Assembly (NCBI GenBank): GCA_946886805.1
Contig: CAMPJM010000166.1
Coordinates: 1-8,008, forward strand
Length of the DNA: 8,008 nt
Direction: 5' to 3'
DNA from: an uncultured Flammeovirgaceae bacterium
GTDB taxonomy: Bacteria; Bacteroidota; Bacteroidia; Cytophagales; Cyclobacteriaceae
The notes beneath the pieces are model-generated. The model was not told the DNA's origin, did no database searches, and saw only the letters and a program-made list of their open reading frames with translations. Below are positions 6,229-8,008 of the stretch, one piece after another. Numbering within the stretch: position 1 is the stretch's first letter; every line of letters begins with the position of its first letter. A program made the translations under genes and the position numbers.

Positions 6229-7983
6229 TTAAATTTCTTCCTCAAAATTATAAGGAGTAGGATCTTTTCTCAAATTAGGAGCCGTGGTCAACTCAGTAGC
6301 AGGAAGTGGTATATAAAAATTACTTTCTGTTACAGGATAATAATCCTGTAAAGGCTTAGGGTCATCTCCTTCTTCATCAGAGGTATCCTCCTTTATCTCC
6401 CATTGAACTGCTACATTTCTTCCGTTCTGATCTTCAAATTTGGTAGGATACGCCCTAAAAAAACCTCTGAATTGGTTGCTAAGAATAGTATATGCCTTAC
6501 TTGGATTATAATAATGTAGTCTTACAAAATCATACCAGGATTGTCCTTCCATAGCAAATTCTTTCAGTCTCTCGTCAAAGATATCTTCCCAGGTTAAAGA
6601 TGTTTTAGGATCCAAACCTGCTCTTTCGCGGATTTCATTTACATAACGTAAAGCTTCAGGATCGCTTGTAGAACCTGAATTACCTAGAACAGCTTCAGCA
6701 TATATCAAATAAACGTCCGCAAGCCTTAACATATAAGTTCCGATGTCCGTTCTTTGCTGCTGAACTCTTCCGTCGTTATCCTCGGGTCTTCCAATTACAT
6801 ATTTTTTAACCCAAACCCTTCCATTGTATTCTACACCATCTTCATCTTCGCTATTTACAGGAACAATTAGCTCCTGACATTCTCCCCCGGATGGACATTG
6901 TGTAATTTCAGAATAATGATCCGCTGGCAGCATAAAAGTTGCTTTTAACCTTTTGTCACGTGTTTCAGCATCAATAATAAATGGATTAAAAGATTGACCA
7001 TCTGTTTCCACGTTGGCATACTTTTTTAGCATATATGCTGATGCGCCTATATCTCCCCCCCAACCGTCACCAAAACCGGTAATTTCTGAACCATATGCTA
7101 AAAATGCCTGTACGCTATTCTGCGCACCATAATCGCCGTTATAGATCCATTGAAGTGAAAATAAGCTCTCTTCATTATTGTTGTTTTCTAATAAAAACAA
7201 ATCTGCATATTCTGGCATTAAACTAGCACCACTATTTTCAATAGTTCTCTTAGCAAAGTAAGCTGCACTATCCAAATAGGTTTGATTTCTACTTCCACTT
7301 CCTCCCACACCTGCATAAGTTAAATACATTTTAGAAAGCATCCCTTCACCAGACCATTTAGTTAACCGTCCTTCTCTAATTGGATTCTCCAAAAGATTCT
7401 CAGATGCATATCTAAAATCACGAATAATAAATTTCCAGACACTTTCGATCGTATTTCTCGTTATAGAAGTGTCCTGAAGTAAGGTGGAGTTATCCGTAAT
7501 AATAGGAACAGCGCCCCAATTTTGAACCAGATAAGAATAAGCCAGCCCTCGCATAAACCTTCCTTCAGCTATAGCGTGCCGTTTAATATCATCCGAAACC
7601 GCTTCTCCTGCGTAAGTTTCCACATTATTAATTAACGTGTTGGATTGACCAATAATATTATAAAAAGATCTCCACGAACTTCCGTTTTCTTCCGTTGTTC
7701 CAGTAGTATTCATCCTTATATTTTCTACTTGGTAAGAATTGGAAGTTAAGATTCCTCCTCTTCCATCACCAATTCCATGAGAAGCTTTGTCGTTATATGC
7801 AAACCATACGATGTTATACAATGGAGCTGTACCTGCTAGCACCTGCTCATTTGTACTATAGAAATTAGCATCAACAATTCGATCCTGAGGAGGCCTTTCC
7901 AAAAATTCATCACTACAAGAGACCGAAAATGTCAAAAGCAACAGGCAGGATAAATAATTTATATATTTTATATTATTCTTCAT
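6229..7983 (-). CDS. SusD/RagB family outer-membrane nutrient-binding lipoprotein
   Basis: This 584-residue lipoprotein is of normal SusD family length. The signal peptide is residues 1-22, with lipidated Cys23 (SVSC) followed by SDEFLERPP, the classic SusD mature start. The N-terminal SusD-like domain covers about 24-220 and contains the hallmark 'FMRGLAYSYLVQNWGAVPI' at 143-161. The C-terminal SusD/RagB domain covers about 280-570 and contains 'RLADVYLIYAEA' (420-431), 'VNEIRERAGL' (448-457) and 'EFAMEGQSWYDFVRL' (475-489). SusD proteins form the hinged lid of a SusC TonB-dependent transporter and trap oligosaccharides or other nutrients at the cell surface. The SusC partner should lie just upstream, beyond base 8008. 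Odd points are a Cys pair at 363 and 369 within an insertion and a very acidic segment at 532-541. The ATG at 7983 follows an A/T-only leader with no Shine-Dalgarno site. The ligand cannot be deduced from this sequence. Confidence 0.96.
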   Translation of the reverse strand: MKNNIKYINYLSCLLLLTFSVSCSDEFLERPPQDRIVDANFYSTNEQVLAGTAPLYNIVWFAYNDKASHGIGDGRGGILTSNSYQVENIRMNTTGTTEENGSSWRSFYNIIGQSNTLINNVETYAGEAVSDDIKRHAIAEGRFMRGLAYSYLVQNWGAVPIITDNSTLLQDTSITRNTIESVWKFIIRDFRYASENLLENPIREGRLTKWSGEGMLSKMYLTYAGVGGSGSRNQTYLDSAAYFAKRTIENSGASLMPEYADLFLLENNNNEESLFSLQWIYNGDYGAQNSVQAFLAYGSEITGFGDGWGGDIGASAYMLKKYANVETDGQSFNPFIIDAETRDKRLKATFMLPADHYSEITQCPSGGECQELIVPVNSEDEDGVEYNGRVWVKKYVIGRPEDNDGRVQQQRTDIGTYMLRLADVYLIYAEAVLGNSGSTSDPEALRYVNEIRERAGLDPKTSLTWEDIFDERLKEFAMEGQSWYDFVRLHYYNPSKAYTILSNQFRGFFRAYPTKFEDQNGRNVAVQWEIKEDTSDEEGDDPKPLQDYYPVTESNFYIPLPATELTTAPNLRKDPTPYNFEEEI

Positions 7984-8001
7984 TTTTTTAAATTTAAATA
8001 T

Positions 8002-8007
8002 CTAAAA
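8002..8007 (-). CDS. Possible last codon and stop of an upstream susC-type gene (partial)
   Basis: Read on the minus strand, the edge of the window is C-TTT-TAG, which would encode a terminal Phe and a stop 18 nt before the SusD start. SusC/TonB-dependent barrels typically end in an aromatic residue, usually Phe, and susC normally lies immediately before susD. Six bases cannot establish a reading frame. This is a positional guess, recorded because it predicts where the SusC stop should be. Confidence 0.25.
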   Translation of the reverse strand, partial: F

Positions 8008-8008
8008 G

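Overview
The window reads as a low-GC Bacteroidota chromosome, most likely a flavobacterium. The evidence is a SusD/RagB protein followed by two IPT/TIG lipoproteins, Bacteroidota-type lipoprotein signal peptides on every gene, A/T-rich leaders without clear Shine-Dalgarno sites, and AT-rich codon use. All real genes lie on the minus strand, so transcription runs from high to low coordinates.

Layout in transcription order: (1) 7984-8008 is a short AT-rich leader that may hold the last codon and stop of an upstream gene, expected to be the SusC-type TonB-dependent transporter. (2) 6229-7983 is a SusD/RagB outer-membrane nutrient-binding lipoprotein. (3) 4934-6178 is a lipoprotein with two IPT/TIG-like domains and a Trp-rich C-terminal domain resembling the SGBP-B glycan-binding domain. 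(4) 3633-4895 is a lipoprotein with three IPT/TIG domains and a different, jelly-roll-like C-terminal domain. (5) 3582-3615 is a perfect 12-bp stem-loop, 17 nt after gene 4, read as a minus-strand terminator. (6) 71-3442 is a very large lipoprotein with 14 FG-GAP/VCBS-type calcium-binding motifs (7 + 7) around a central ASPIC/UnbV domain. (7) 1-74 is the start of a further lipoprotein gene with a GTG start that overlaps the stop of gene 6.

Genes 2-4 look like the glycan-capture part of a polysaccharide utilisation locus: SusD as the lid of the (off-window) SusC transporter, and the two IPT proteins as surface glycan-binding proteins. No glycoside hydrolase, lyase, sulfatase or regulator lies in the window, so the substrate cannot be named. 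The VCBS/ASPIC gene and the overlapping lipoprotein gene appear to form a second, translationally coupled unit behind the terminator. This pairing next to Sus genes is the least explained part of the window. I see no RNA genes, mobile elements, CRISPR arrays or pseudogenes.
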